Notes: generated by a model from the letters alone, not told the origin. 64,000 bases of DNA from Oceanospirillum maris DSM 6286 (GCF_000422865.1 NZ_AUGW01000011.1:124001-188000); one strand, 5' to 3'; shown: positions 54,204 through 63,321, counted from the first letter of the stretch. Translations and numbers: made by a program.

Positions 54204-55319
54204 ATGAAGAGCATAGTGAAAAAGACGCTTATCGGAATGAGTGTTTCTGCAGCATTGATGGGTACATCTTTGGCCCAAGCTGATATTAAAATCGCACTTG
54301 CAGGCCCTGTATCTGGCCCTGTTGCACAGTACGGTGATATGCAGTTTATCGGCGCAGAAATGGCAATCGAACAGATCAACAAAAAAGGCGGTGTAAACGG
54401 CGAGAAACTTGTTGGTATTAAATACGATGACGCTTGTGACCCTAAACAAGCGGTTGCTGTTGCCAACAAAATCGTTAACGATGACATCAAGTTTGTTGTG
54501 GGTCATCTGTGCTCAAGCTCTACTCAGCCAGCCACTGACATTTATGAAGATGAAGGCATCGTCATGGTCACGGCGGCATCAACTAACCCTGATATCACGC
54601 TACAGGGTTATCAGCTAATTTTCCGTACGATTGGTCTAGATAGCCTGCAAGGCCCTGTTGCTGGTCGTTTTGTGGCTGACAGTATTAAACCGAAGCGTAT
54701 GGCTGTTATCCATGATAAACAGCAATACGGTGAAGGTATTGCGACGGCGGTTAAGAAAACCGTTGAAGAATCTGGTGTTGATGTTGTGATGTTTGAAGGT
54801 ATCACGGCAGGTGATAAAGATTTCTCAGCATTAGTGGCTAAATTAAAACGCAACAACGTTGATTTTGTTTACTACGGTGGTTATCACCCAGAGCTAGGTC
54901 TGATCTTGCGTCAGTCTGCTGAGCTAGGTCTAGATGCTCAGTTTATGGGCCCTGAAGGCGTCGGTAACAAAGATATTTCTGCGATTGCTGGTGAAGCATC
55001 TGAAGGTCTTTTGGTAACACTTCCGCCTAGCTTTGAACTAGATCCTAAAAACAAAGGTTTAGTTGATGCGTTTGAGAAGAAAAACCAAGATCCTTCTGGT
55101 CCTTTTGTAATGCCTGCTTACGCTGCCGTTCAAGTGATGGCTGACAGCATGAAAGCAACAGGTAGCACTGATGCTGAAGAAGTTGCTGAGTACATGCATA
55201 AAGCCTCTTTCACCACACCAATTGGCGATGTTAAATACGACGAAAAAGGCGATCTAACGTCATTTAATTTCGTTGTCTACAATTGGCATGCGGATGGCAC
55301 CAAATCTCCTGCTAAATAA
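54204..55319 (+). CDS. livK: branched-chain amino acid ABC transporter substrate-binding protein
   Basis: Periplasmic Leu/Ile/Val-binding protein, 371 residues. Signal peptide MKSIVKKTLIGMSVSAALMG ending TSLAQA before DIKIALAGPVSGPVAQYGDM. Family motifs include QINKKGGVNGEKLVGIKYDDACDPKQAVAVANKIV and VVGHLCSSSTQPATDIYEDE, then YYGGYHPELGLILRQ. ATG 54204 has GGGAAATAAT upstream. The high-expression gap to the next gene (about 115 bp) contains a CTTGAGCCTG-CCATAAG-CAGGCTCAAG hairpin that may attenuate or stabilise livK mRNA. Confidence 0.95.
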   Translation: MKSIVKKTLIGMSVSAALMGTSLAQADIKIALAGPVSGPVAQYGDMQFIGAEMAIEQINKKGGVNGEKLVGIKYDDACDPKQAVAVANKIVNDDIKFVVGHLCSSSTQPATDIYEDEGIVMVTAASTNPDITLQGYQLIFRTIGLDSLQGPVAGRFVADSIKPKRMAVIHDKQQYGEGIATAVKKTVEESGVDVVMFEGITAGDKDFSALVAKLKRNNVDFVYYGGYHPELGLILRQSAELGLDAQFMGPEGVGNKDISAIAGEASEGLLVTLPPSFELDPKNKGLVDAFEKKNQDPSGPFVMPAYAAVQVMADSMKATGSTDAEEVAEYMHKASFTTPIGDVKYDEKGDLTSFNFVVYNWHADGTKSPAK

Positions 55320-55377
55320 ACTTTAATAATAATACTGAACTGAACAGCCCGCTTACAAAGTACGCTGTGAACGTTCC

Positions 55378-55405
55378 CCTTGAGCCTGCCATAAGCAGGC
55401 TCAAG
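55378..55405 (+). terminator. hairpin between livK and livH
   Basis: CTTGAGCCTG (about 55379-55388) pairs with CAGGCTCAAG (about 55396-55405) across a 7-base loop; no strong T-run follows. More likely an mRNA-stability or attenuation element for the abundant binding protein than a full terminator. Confidence 0.65.
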
Positions 55406-55434
55406 GCTTTGCGTTGCTCTCAAGGTGTCAACCT

Positions 55435-56361
55435 ATGTCCGAGTCTATTTACTATTTCCTTCAGCAGATTGCTAATGGTTTAACCATAGGTAGCACCTAT
55501 GCGTTAATCGCCATTGGCTACACGATGGTTTACGGCATCATCGGTATGATCAACTTCGCCCACGGCGAGGTCTACATGATTGGTACTTACGTTGCCTTTA
55601 TCGCCCTAGCGGGCCTAAGTATGCTGGGTATTGATAACCCTTTTCTGTTAATTGGTATTGCTTTAGCCGTGAGTATTGTCGTCGCGAGCGCTTATGGTTT
55701 CTCTATTGAGCGGGTGGCTTATAGGCCGCTTCGTAGCAGTAAGCGTTTGATTGCACTGATCTCTGCTATCGGTATGTCTATTTTTCTACAGAACTATATT
55801 CGTTTGGCTCAAGGTTCCCGTGATATTGCGATGCCGAGCATGATTAAAGGGGGATTCTTATTTGGTAGCCCAGAAGGCAGCCATATTATGATCTCTTACA
55901 TGCAAGTGATCATCATGGTGACAACGGTTCTGTGCATGGTTGGTTTAACCCTGTTTATTACCCGCTCTCGGATGGGTCGTGCTTGCCGAGCTTGTGCTCA
56001 AGATATCGGTATGACGAACCTTTTGGGAATTAATTCAAACAACGTTATTGCCGTAACTTTTATTATTGGTGCTTCTTTGGCCGCTGTTGCTGGTATGTTG
56101 TTAGGTCTCTACTACGGTGTTGTAAACCCGTATATCGGCTTTATTGCTGGTCTCAAAGCTTTTACCGCCGCAGTGTTAGGTGGTATCGGCAGTATTCCTG
56201 GTGCGATGCTTGGCGGTTTGATTCTTGGTGTTTCTGAGAGTTTAACGGGCGGTTATTTAACTGCAGAATACAAAGATGTTGTTGCATTTTCATTGCTGAT
56301 TTTGATTCTGCTGTTTATGCCACAAGGTATTCTAGGTAAACCTGAGGTGGAGAAAATCTAA
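55435..56361 (+). CDS. livH: branched-chain amino acid ABC transporter permease LivH
   Basis: Inner-membrane permease of the LIV system, 308 residues, about eight helices. [39 protein letters not shown] is the LivH/BraD opening; [16 protein letters not shown] is the cytoplasmic coupling (EAA-like) loop, followed by [24 protein letters not shown] 55435 is preferred to an in-frame ATG at 55414 because the family starts just before the first helix. ATG of livM overlaps the stop. Confidence 0.94.
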   Translation: MSESIYYFLQQIANGLTIGSTYALIAIGYTMVYGIIGMINFAHGEVYMIGTYVAFIALAGLSMLGIDNPFLLIGIALAVSIVVASAYGFSIERVAYRPLRSSKRLIALISAIGMSIFLQNYIRLAQGSRDIAMPSMIKGGFLFGSPEGSHIMISYMQVIIMVTTVLCMVGLTLFITRSRMGRACRACAQDIGMTNLLGINSNNVIAVTFIIGASLAAVAGMLLGLYYGVVNPYIGFIAGLKAFTAAVLGGIGSIPGAMLGGLILGVSESLTGGYLTAEYKDVVAFSLLILILLFMPQGILGKPEVEKI

Positions 56362-57614
56362 TGTCTCGAGTGACTTCTGCATTTGTCGCCGCCTTAATTA
56401 CTCTAATATTGGGTGGTTTTCTTCTGGGGTTATCATTAACCTCAGAAGGTATCAATTTAGTGGTTGGGCCATCAACGCCAGGAAAGATCACCTTCCTGTT
56501 TGTCGGTGTTGCGATTGTTTTTGTACTTCAGTATTTCCGTGAACATGTTGGGCGTTTTACCACTCATATGCGCAGTGATCAGCGTATGGAGTTACCCTCT
56601 TTTCTACGGTCTTCACAGCAGCAACGCATCTGGACGATGTTCGTTATTATCGGTCTGCTACTGTTTCCGTTTTTAAGTTCACGGGGCGCGGTGGATATCG
56701 CCACGCTAACGCTGATCTATGTCATGCTGGGCTTAGGTCTAAACGTCGTTGTGGGCTTGGCGGGTCTATTGGACTTAGGCTACGTTGGCTTCTACGCCGT
56801 GGGTGCTTACACCTATGCCTTGCTGAATATGTACTTTGGCGTTTCCTTCTGGGTGGCTCTGCCGATTGCCGGTGGTTTAGCGGCACTGTTTGGCTTTTTA
56901 TTGGGCTTTCCGGTGTTGCGTTTACGGGGTGACTATCTAGCGATTGTAACCTTGGGCTTTGGTGAGATTATCCGTATCTTGCTGAATAACTGGACAGACC
57001 TGACCGGAGGCCCGAACGGTATTGCCCGTATTCCTAAGCCAACGCTATTCGGTTTGGAGTTTAGCCGTCGTCCATCAGAAGAAGGCGCAACCACCTTCCA
57101 TGAGTTCTTTGGCATAAGCTACAGCAGTGAATATAAGGTCATTTTCCTTTATCTAATGGCTCTGTTACTGGTATTGCTAACCGTTTATGTGATTCGCCGT
57201 TTAATTCGTATGCCGATTGGCCGTGCATGGGAAGCCCTGCGTGAAGATGAAATCGCTTGTCGTGCCTTGGGTTTAAACCCAACCATGATTAAGCTCGGTG
57301 CCTTTACCATTGGCGCATCTTTTGCAGGTTTTGCAGGCTCTTTCTTTGCTGCTCGACAGGGCTTTATCAGCCCCGAATCGTTCACCTTTATTGAATCGGC
57401 CATTATTCTTGCGATTGTGGTACTGGGTGGCATGGGGTCCCAGTTAGGGGTTATCTTAGCCGCTATTGCGATGACCGTACTGCCGGAACTTGCCCGAGAA
57501 TTCGATGAATACCGGATGCTATTGTTTGGCTTGATGATGGTATTGATGATGATCTGGCGTCCACAAGGATTGCTACCGATGAAACGTCCTCATATGGAGC
57601 TAAAACGTGACTAA
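56361..57614 (+). CDS. livM: branched-chain amino acid ABC transporter permease LivM
   Basis: 417-residue second permease. The N-terminal ~100 residues with two helices and an amphipathic linker are the LivM/BraE extension; the core contains [59 protein letters not shown] and the coupling loop [27 protein letters not shown]. Overlaps livH by one base and livG by 8 bp. Confidence 0.94.
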   Translation: MSRVTSAFVAALITLILGGFLLGLSLTSEGINLVVGPSTPGKITFLFVGVAIVFVLQYFREHVGRFTTHMRSDQRMELPSFLRSSQQQRIWTMFVIIGLLLFPFLSSRGAVDIATLTLIYVMLGLGLNVVVGLAGLLDLGYVGFYAVGAYTYALLNMYFGVSFWVALPIAGGLAALFGFLLGFPVLRLRGDYLAIVTLGFGEIIRILLNNWTDLTGGPNGIARIPKPTLFGLEFSRRPSEEGATTFHEFFGISYSSEYKVIFLYLMALLLVLLTVYVIRRLIRMPIGRAWEALREDEIACRALGLNPTMIKLGAFTIGASFAGFAGSFFAARQGFISPESFTFIESAIILAIVVLGGMGSQLGVILAAIAMTVLPELAREFDEYRMLLFGLMMVLMMIWRPQGLLPMKRPHMELKRD

Positions 57615-58374
57615 GAATCTGTTAACAGTAAAAGATTTGACGATGCGCTTTGGTGGCCTGCTGGCGGTCAATGGTGTCAATCTTGAAGTAGGTGAAAAAC
57701 AAATTGTCTCGGTTATTGGCCCCAATGGTGCCGGTAAAACAACCGTATTTAACTGTGTGAGTGGATTTTATATTCCATCCTCTGGCTCTGTTATGTTCCA
57801 AGGCAAAGAACTTCGAGGCAAGCCCGGCCACCTGATTGCCCGTGAAGGCATGGTGCGTACCTTCCAGAACGTGCGCCTGTTCAAAGAGATGACCGTTATT
57901 GAAAACCTTTTAGTTGCCCAGCATATTCACGCTGAGCACAATATGCTGAAAGGCTTCTTTATGACGCCAGGCTTTAAGAACCGTGAGCAAGAACTGATGG
58001 ATCGTGCCGCACACTGGCTTGAGCGCGTGGGTCTTATCGAATTTGCCAACCGTGAAGCTGGTAATCTCGCTTACGGCCAACAACGCCGTCTAGAAATTGC
58101 CCGTTGCATGGTGACAGAACCTAAACTCCTTATGCTGGATGAACCCGCTGCGGGTCTTAACCCCAACGAAACAAAAGCGTTAGACGAGTTGATTGTTCAG
58201 TTACGTGATGAGCAAGGCATCTCCATTCTTCTGATCGAGCATGACATGGGGTTGGTTATGGGTATTTCTGACCAAATCTATGTGGTGAATCAGGGAGAAC
58301 CTTTAGCCGAAGGAACCCCCGCTGAAATTCAGGGTAATCCTGAAGTGATCAAAGCCTATTTGGGAGAAGAGTAA
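57607..58374 (+). CDS. livG: branched-chain amino acid ABC transporter ATPase LivG
   Basis: 255-residue ABC ATPase. Walker [19 protein letters not shown]-loop [12 protein letters not shown], signature [15 protein letters not shown] and Walker [34 protein letters not shown] opens the fold. GTG start at 57607 with GGAGC upstream inside the end of livM. Overlaps livF by one base. Confidence 0.95.
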   Translation: MTKNLLTVKDLTMRFGGLLAVNGVNLEVGEKQIVSVIGPNGAGKTTVFNCVSGFYIPSSGSVMFQGKELRGKPGHLIAREGMVRTFQNVRLFKEMTVIENLLVAQHIHAEHNMLKGFFMTPGFKNREQELMDRAAHWLERVGLIEFANREAGNLAYGQQRRLEIARCMVTEPKLLMLDEPAAGLNPNETKALDELIVQLRDEQGISILLIEHDMGLVMGISDQIYVVNQGEPLAEGTPAEIQGNPEVIKAYLGEE

Positions 58375-59072
58375 TGCTGAGACTGGATAATATTCACACG
58401 CACTACGGCCCCATCGAGGCCTTGAAAGGCGTCTCACTGAATATTGATAAGGGCGAAATCGTTACCTTAATTGGAGCGAACGGCGCAGGCAAAACAACCC
58501 TGTTGATGACTGTTTGTGGCGAACCTCGCGCCTCATCCGGCACGGTTACTTGGAAAGGCAATGATATTACTCAGAAAGAAACCTCTGAGATCATGCGGAC
58601 GGGTCTTGCTGTTGTGCCTGAGGGACGGCGCGTCTTCTCCGGCATGACCGTTGAAGAAAACCTTGCGATGGGGGGATTCTTTAACTACACCAACTACGAC
58701 GAGCGACTGGCTCACGTACTGGAACTGTTTCCACGCTTAAAAGAGCGTTACAGCCAGCGTGCCGGTACGATGTCTGGTGGTGAACAGCAGATGCTCGCCA
58801 TTGGCCGCGCGATGATGAGTAATCCCGAGCTACTGATTCTTGATGAGCCATCCCTTGGGTTGGCACCTATCATCATCAACCAGATTTTCGAGATTATCGA
58901 TCAGTTGCGTAAAGAAGGCACGACCATCTTCTTGGTCGAACAGAACGCCAACCAAGCGCTAAGGCTTGCCGATCGCGGCTACGTTATCGAACACGGCCAC
59001 ATCGTGCTAGAAGACACCGGCGACAACCTACTGGTGAATGAAGACGTACGTAAGGCTTATTTAGGCGGTTAA
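58374..59072 (+). CDS. livF: branched-chain amino acid ABC transporter ATPase LivF
   Basis: 232-residue ABC ATPase pairing with LivG. Walker A GANGAGKTTLLMTVCGEPR, signature TMSGGEQQMLAIGRAM, Walker B LLILDEPSLGLAP and the LivF-typical FLVEQNANQALRLADRGYVIEHG. Last gene of livKHMGF; a strong terminator follows within 30 bp. Confidence 0.95.
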   Translation: MLRLDNIHTHYGPIEALKGVSLNIDKGEIVTLIGANGAGKTTLLMTVCGEPRASSGTVTWKGNDITQKETSEIMRTGLAVVPEGRRVFSGMTVEENLAMGGFFNYTNYDERLAHVLELFPRLKERYSQRAGTMSGGEQQMLAIGRAMMSNPELLILDEPSLGLAPIIINQIFEIIDQLRKEGTTIFLVEQNANQALRLADRGYVIEHGHIVLEDTGDNLLVNEDVRKAYLGG

Positions 59073-59098
59073 ACGTTAACCCGCTTTAAAGCCTAAGA

Positions 59099-59132
59099 AA
59101 CCCCCAATATGGATATCCGTATTGGGGGTTTT
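59099..59132 (+). terminator. rho-independent terminator of the liv operon
   Basis: AAACCCCCAATA (59099-59110) pairs with TATTGGGGGTTT (59121-59132); the loop TGGATATCCG adds a GGATATCC inner palindrome. Marks the end of the conserved backbone before the accessory region. Confidence 0.93.
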
Positions 59133-59154
59133 GTGTTTCTAAGGCCGCTATAAT

Positions 59155-59340
59155 TCAACAAAGGTTTTTTGGGGTCAATCCTATGAACACCGCCGCCAAT
59201 GGATTCTGGGTCATTTAACCGCGCTGGATCAGATGTTTGCGGTAGATGTATGCGCTTACGCCATTATGTTCAATCATGATAAAATTATGGGCGTCCTAAA
59301 TAATTCCCGCCATGACCTGACTTCACAAAAACTGCGCTAA
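59155..59340 (+). pseudogene. fragment of a Y1 (IS200-like/RAYT) transposase
   Basis: The + frame reads NKVFWGQSYEHRRQWILGHL, then TALDQMFAVDVCAYAIMFNHDKIMGVLNNS and stops at 59340. This resembles the YEHRRQWI...FAIDVCAYAVMSNHYHLV segment of Y1-family transposases. The HUH-type SNHYH motif is degraded to FNHDK, no start codon is present, and both ends are missing. The last bases overlap the 3' end of the minus-strand LLM gene. Clear relic, about 60 residues. Confidence 0.75.
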
Positions 59341-60330
59341 CTTTGTATAGCTGTCAATGCGTTCGTCCTGACCATAAGTGACCGTTACCGTTGCAATCTC
59401 TTCTGTGCCGAACTGATCCGACAGCTGTCTGATTTCATCCCAGCACTGCTCCGGCGTACCTATGGTATAGCCCGCCGCGATTTGATCAAACATGGCTTTG
59501 TGGGACTCTGACATGTGGCGGTAGCGGTCTTTCACCTCTTCCGGTTTCAGAAAGTCTTCACGCTGTCCTATCTGGGCTGAATACTTACGATAGACGGCAG
59601 TACCTGCTCTTAAATAGGCTTGTTCTTCTGTTTCAGCACAGATACAGGCGATGGCCAGCATGCGGCTTGGCGGGTGCTGATGACCGGATTTGTGCCAGGC
59701 GTTCTGGTGGGCTGCAAAAATTTCCGGACGGCAATTATCTGGGCCAATAAAGCGCGCCAATGCGATGTTGTAACCCAGTTCACCGGCCAGTGCTGCACTG
59801 CCTCCGCTGGAACCCAGCATCCAGAGTTCTGGTTTTTCACTGCTGTCGGGCAGAATATGGATATTACGATAAGGGTGCTCGTTATTCAGTGACTGATTGA
59901 TAAATCCTGCCAGCAGAGCCGCCTGGTCAGCATAATACTCACCCTGAAGCGGGGCGTTGGGAAAAGCCAGTGCGCTGGAGGTCAGGCCTGTTCCGCCTGG
60001 AGCACGGCCAATACCAAGATCGATGCGGCTAGGGAAAAGGTTAGCCATCATAGAGAAGGTTTCAGCCACTTTTAACGGACTGTAGTGAGAAAGCATGACG
60101 CCACCGCTGCCAACTTTGATGTTTTTGGTGATGCTGGCAATATGGGCGACTAGGATTTCCGGGCAAGGGTTGGCGAAGTGCAGGCTGTCATGGTGCTCGG
60201 CAACCCAGTACCTGTAGTAACCCAGCTGATCGCATAACTGCGCCAGTTCAACGGAAAGGGAAGGAGCCTCCTTCCTGGAATGAGAGCCGTGAACGGGGCT
60301 TTGGTCAACAACAGACAGTTTGATGCTCAT
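59323..60330 (-). CDS. LLM-class flavin-dependent monooxygenase (MsnO8-like)
   Basis: Luciferase-like TIM-barrel protein, 335 residues, probably using reduced FMN. LSVVDQSPVHGSHSRKEAPSLSVELAQLCDQLGYYRYWVAEHHDS at the N-terminus, the GSGGVMLSHYSPLKVAETF block, LGIGRAPGGTGLTSSAL and the LGSSGGSAALAGELG substrate loop are typical. GGAG precedes ATG 60330. The C-terminus (SYTKLAQFL) lies within transposase-relic DNA, so the end may have been altered by that insertion, although length is normal. Substrate unknown. Confidence 0.88.
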   Translation of the reverse strand: MSIKLSVVDQSPVHGSHSRKEAPSLSVELAQLCDQLGYYRYWVAEHHDSLHFANPCPEILVAHIASITKNIKVGSGGVMLSHYSPLKVAETFSMMANLFPSRIDLGIGRAPGGTGLTSSALAFPNAPLQGEYYADQAALLAGFINQSLNNEHPYRNIHILPDSSEKPELWMLGSSGGSAALAGELGYNIALARFIGPDNCRPEIFAAHQNAWHKSGHQHPPSRMLAIACICAETEEQAYLRAGTAVYRKYSAQIGQREDFLKPEEVKDRYRHMSESHKAMFDQIAAGYTIGTPEQCWDEIRQLSDQFGTEEIATVTVTYGQDERIDSYTKLAQFL

Positions 60331-60349
60331 GGATAACTCCGTGATTTAT

Positions 60350-60370
60350 TTTGTTAACATGTTAAACAAA
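60350..60370. promoter_or_regulatory. AT-rich palindrome, possible operator
   Basis: TTTGTTAACATG and its partner TTAAACAAA form a near-palindrome between the LLM gene (-) and the toxin remnant (+). Suitable for a small repressor such as the antitoxin, but unproven. Confidence 0.35.
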
Positions 60371-60388
60371 TACCGGAGAATTTGAAAT

Positions 60389-60701
60389 ATGAGCTATAAG
60401 AAAGGCCAGCCAGGCGGTAGCGGATGCCAGAAAGATCTGGACTGAAGAGGAGCGAAGCGTCTTCTTCTCTTGGTTGGCAGCCAACCCGGAGATTGGCGAT
60501 CCTATTCCTGGTAGCGGCGGGTGTCGAAAGGTTCGATGGTCGGTAGCGGGTTCAGGGAAGCGTGGTGGGGTGCGAGTCATCTACTTCACCAGATTGGCAA
60601 ATGGTGAGATCTGGTTATTGGTGATCTACAAAAAGGCCGTTAAGGAAAACATACCCGCGTATATCCTGAAGTCGATTCGTGAGGTACTGGAAAATGATTA
60701 A
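60389..60701 (+). pseudogene. RelE/HigB-like toxin with N-terminal frameshift
   Basis: From 60393 the frame reads AIRKASQAVADARKIWTEEE, then RSVFFSWLAANPEIGDPIPGSGG, and continues through KVRWSVAGSGKRGGVRVIYF to IWLLVIYKKAVKENIPAYIL. This is the RelE-superfamily pattern KIWTEEER...ANP-GD-IPG-GG-RK-RW...GKRGG-RVIYF. The ATG with a GGAG site (60389) is in a different frame; removing one T near 60395 would join it and give about 103 residues, the family norm. As it stands, only a TTG at 60474 could start a ~75-residue C-terminal piece. Toxin is therefore probably inactive. Stop overlaps the antitoxin start by 8 bp. Confidence 0.7.
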
Positions 60702-60993
60702 CGAGACTCTGAGTGTAGAGGAACTTGGTAACAAGTTGCTCCAATCTGTTAAAGAAATGAAAGCCGGAAAAGCTGCACGAGTTAGTCGTGTTGAGCCTAA
60801 CGAGGTTGCAGAGGCCCGCGGCAAAACTGGCCTGACTCAGATAGAGTTTGCTGAAGTACTGCATATCTCTCCGCGTACTCTGCAGGAGTGGGAGCAAGGT
60901 CGACGTAAACCTTCTGGTCCAGCAAAAGCGCTGATCGAGATTGCCTTTCGCCATCCAGAGGTAATTCGGGAAGATCTTGAACTAAGAGGTTAA
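60694..60993 (+). CDS. higA: HigA-type antitoxin, XRE-family HTH
   Basis: 99 residues with MINETLSVEELGNKLLQSVK, RVSRVEPNEVAEARGKTGLTQ and the XRE HTH EFAEVLHISPRTLQEWEQGRRKPSGPAKAL. Helix-turn-helix proteins of this length directly behind RelE/HigB toxins bind the toxin and repress the pair. The ATG lies inside the last codons of the toxin remnant. It appears intact although its toxin is frameshifted, the arrangement expected when toxin loss is tolerated. Confidence 0.88.
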   Translation: MINETLSVEELGNKLLQSVKEMKAGKAARVSRVEPNEVAEARGKTGLTQIEFAEVLHISPRTLQEWEQGRRKPSGPAKALIEIAFRHPEVIREDLELRG

Positions 60994-61449
60994 TCGGATA
61001 GCCGAGGGTTTCTAGCCCTCAGCCCCCACAACACCCTGCATGCGGCTCCGCACAGGGCGTTTCCTAAAGATGCTTAAAGCAAGATGGCCGATTAGCTCCG
61101 ACTTACTCCAATGCTGGCTTCTGCTTTTGCGCCAATGTTTCTTAGCTCGGTCGGGAATGAAACGTTGAGCTCTGCTCGTTTTGTCCGACTTAATGCTCGG
61201 TTTACCGGTGCGGCGAGATTGGATAAGCTGTAAAATCAATGCATTATGGAAACCGTGCTTGTCCTTTTTTTAAGAGCACAGGCGCACGGCTGCTCTTGAA
61301 TTAAAGAGCGCGACTATGCGCATGCGCATTTAGCAGGGAAGCAGTCAGATCAGAAAACGGATTTTTCCTTTCTAATCAAACTCTTTCCTCGATATCTGTC
61401 GGTATATTGAAATCGGCAAAATAAGCATGCCTATGATTAAAATAATGAG
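60994..61449. other. 456-bp gene-free stretch with a structured segment
   Basis: Minus-strand bases ~61060-61000 fold into CCCTG-TGCGG-AG-CCGCA-TG-CAGGG followed by a second hairpin GAGGGCTAGAAACCCTC. Such 3' blocks are, from memory, often next to group II intron reverse transcriptases, but none is present here. Around 61314-61330 is the self-complementary ATGCGCATGCGCAT. A minus-strand open frame at 61012-61239 has no family. I see no intact gene. Confidence 0.35.
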
Positions 61450-61498
61450 ATGGACGCCCCGCCTATACTAGACTTATACCTCGGCGGAGGATTTTGTT

Positions 61499-62529
61499 AT
61501 GGGACATCTCGCAGTAATAGGTATTGATTTAGCTAAGAACGTTTTTCAGCTTCATGGTGTTGATAAGCAAGGTCGATGTATTTTAAAAAAGATGCTTCGA
61601 CGTTCACAGATGCTTAAGTTTTTTGCTCAAACTGAACCTTGCTTAATCGGCATGGAGGCTTGCGGTAGTGCTCATTATTGGGCACGAGAACTCAGTTCTT
61701 TAGGGCATGAGGTTCGCTTAATGCCACCGCAATACGTTAAGCCGTATGTCAAAACGAATAAAAACGATGAAGCAGACGCCGAGGCGATCAGCGAAGCGGT
61801 AACACGACCTAATATGCGTTTTGTTTCGGTAAAAAGTGTCGAGCAACAAACACTGCTTTTGATCCATCGGGAGAGGGATGGGTTGGTCAAAGAAAGAACT
61901 GCATTAATTAGCCGTATTAGGGCGACACTTTCCGAGTTTGGCATTGTGATTCCAGCAGGAAGACGTCGATTTAAAAACTGGTTTTTAACGGAATATGGAA
62001 AGTTCGAGGACAAATTGCCACAGCTTTTACAGCAACATATTGCATTTATGCTGAACCGTTTACATCAGAAAGAAAGCGATATAGAGCAGTTGGAAGTAGA
62101 GATTGACCAGCAAAGTAAGCGTAACGCAGAGTGCAAGCGCTTATTGGAAGTACCCGGCATACCGGCATAGGGCGTTTAACGTCTTCAGCACTGGTGGCGA
62201 CAGTGGGTGATGCGAGGGTGTTTAAGTCGGGTCGTCAACTGTCAGCGTGGTTGGGGATTGTACCCAAGCAGTATTCCAGTGGAGGAAAGCAGACACTACA
62301 AGGTATCAGCAAACGTGGTGATGCGTATCTGAGGCGACTTCTTATTCATGGGGCAAGAGCGGTTATCCGCCATTCAAAGCCCGGTAGTCCTTGGTATAAC
62401 TGGATACAGAGTTTAGAAAGCCGAATGCACAAAAACAAAGTGATTGTAGCGTTGGCGAATAAATTAGCGCGAATAGCTTGGGCCTTGCTGGCTAAAGGTG
62501 TTCGTTATCAAAGAGTAGAGGAAGCCTGA
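61499..62529 (+). pseudogene. IS110-family DEDD transposase, split by an 8-bp tandem duplication
   Basis: Residues 1-220 (IGIDLAKNVFQLHGVDKQGR, GMEACGSAHYWARELSSLGH, KTNKNDEADAEAISEA) hold the RuvC-like DEDD part; the second part (TSSALVATVGDARVFKSGRQLSAWLGIVPKQYSSGGKQ) is the Tnp/transposase-20 domain with the catalytic serine region. CCGGCATA at 62154-62161 is repeated at 62162-62169. Deleting one copy restores LLEVPGIGRLTSSALVA in frame. With the duplication the first frame ends at TAG 62168-62170. It can be counted as a pseudogene unless programmed slippage compensates, which is not known here. Confidence 0.88.
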
Positions 62530-62733
62530 TTTTGCGCAGGTAATATCAACGATGACACAACAGGTTGAACCGTGATCTGGACGCTCTGGCCCTAACATCG
62601 TTCCGATAAGAGAACGCTAAAATGATTAGAACCGGATCAGCGAAGCTCATCAGGGATAGGGTAAATACCCGAATAAAATCCGAATAGATGACTGCAAACC
62701 TTTTTATGTTGTCGGAAATTACTTGCCAAAATA
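62530..62733 (+). ncRNA. putative bridge-RNA-encoding noncoding end of IS1111-group element
   Basis: IS110 elements encode a bridge RNA in a noncoding end; in the IS1111 group this is the end downstream of the transposase. The 204-bp gap between the transposase stop and the right inverted repeat is the only candidate. I did not fold it; the assignment rests on position and family knowledge. Confidence 0.4.
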
Positions 62734-62838
62734 GGGGCGTCCATAGATGTTATGCGCCTAAACATCGAGTTCACCTTCGATGGATGGTTTGCTAGCAATA
62801 AAATATGTAAAAATGGTATTTAAAAGGAAGTGATTCCA

Positions 62839-63300
62839 GTGTCAGAAGAAACATCTCAGTTAGATTTTCTACAAAATGAAATTTCAAATAGCATTGACAA
62901 ATTAAAAGAAAAAGTTAAATCAAGTAAAAGAAAGACTAGCTTTGTAAATGCTTTATCCATTACTTTAGGGGCAATTATCACTCTTACTTTAGGTTTGGAT
63001 GTTTCAGATGAAAATATACAGTTTCAAAAGAATTTAGCTTTATTATTTGGTGCCTTACTTACTATCACAAGTAGCTGGAATGCACTTTTCGACTACAAAA
63101 AACTGTGGGTTCGACAAAAAAGTACGTTGTTAGCTTTATATCAGATTCAGAATGAGTTGGGCTATAGAAAGTCGAAAAACGGTGAGTCTCAATTTGATGA
63201 TATTTTTGAAAAATATCAAGACATTTGGGAAAAGGACGGTAGCGAGTGGAGAAACATTTTTCAAAGTGTGAAGATTGCTAACAATGATGTTTCTAAATGA
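62839..63300 (+). CDS. SLATT-domain (DUF4231-like) membrane protein
   Basis: 153 residues. Lys/Ser-rich helix (EISNSIDKLKEKVKSSKRK), then two transmembrane segments (FVNALSITLGAIITLTLGL and FQKNLALLFGALLTITSSWNALFDY) and a long C-terminal helical tail (KLWVRQKSTLLALYQIQNELGY). This is the SLATT topology found with SMODS and other nucleotide-signalling effectors, where it is predicted to form a pore. GTG 62839 has AAGGAAG 8 bases upstream; a GTG at 62830 is less likely. AT-rich, unlike the backbone, and 21 bp before the NA37-like gene. Confidence 0.75.
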   Translation: MSEETSQLDFLQNEISNSIDKLKEKVKSSKRKTSFVNALSITLGAIITLTLGLDVSDENIQFQKNLALLFGALLTITSSWNALFDYKKLWVRQKSTLLALYQIQNELGYRKSKNGESQFDDIFEKYQDIWEKDGSEWRNIFQSVKIANNDVSK

Positions 63301-63321
63301 GAGAAATAGGAATTAGTTTCT

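Larger units (their letters stand above)
61450..62744 (+). mobile_element. IS110-family element, IS1111 group (inactive)
   Basis: Bounded by perfect 11-bp subterminal inverted repeats ATGGACGCCCC (61450-61460) and GGGGCGTCCAT (62734-62744), about 1.3 kb apart. Subterminal repeats are the mark of the IS1111 group within IS110, so true ends lie a few bases outside. Contains one broken DEDD transposase gene and about 200 bp of noncoding DNA downstream of it. No target duplication is expected for this family. Confidence 0.88.

Noticed and set aside
60362-60580. 72-residue minus-strand frame opposite the toxin remnant
   Set aside because: Antisense shadow of the RelE-type toxin frame, which has clear homology on the other strand.
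61012-61239. 75-residue minus-strand frame ending in a Gly/Val/Arg-rich tail
   Set aside because: Reads through a structured noncoding block; composition is unlike a real protein and no family is recognised.
61264-61300. Terminator-like AAGAGCA...TGCTCTT stem
   Set aside because: The T-run precedes the stem on + and becomes an A-run after it on -, so neither strand has a proper terminator layout.
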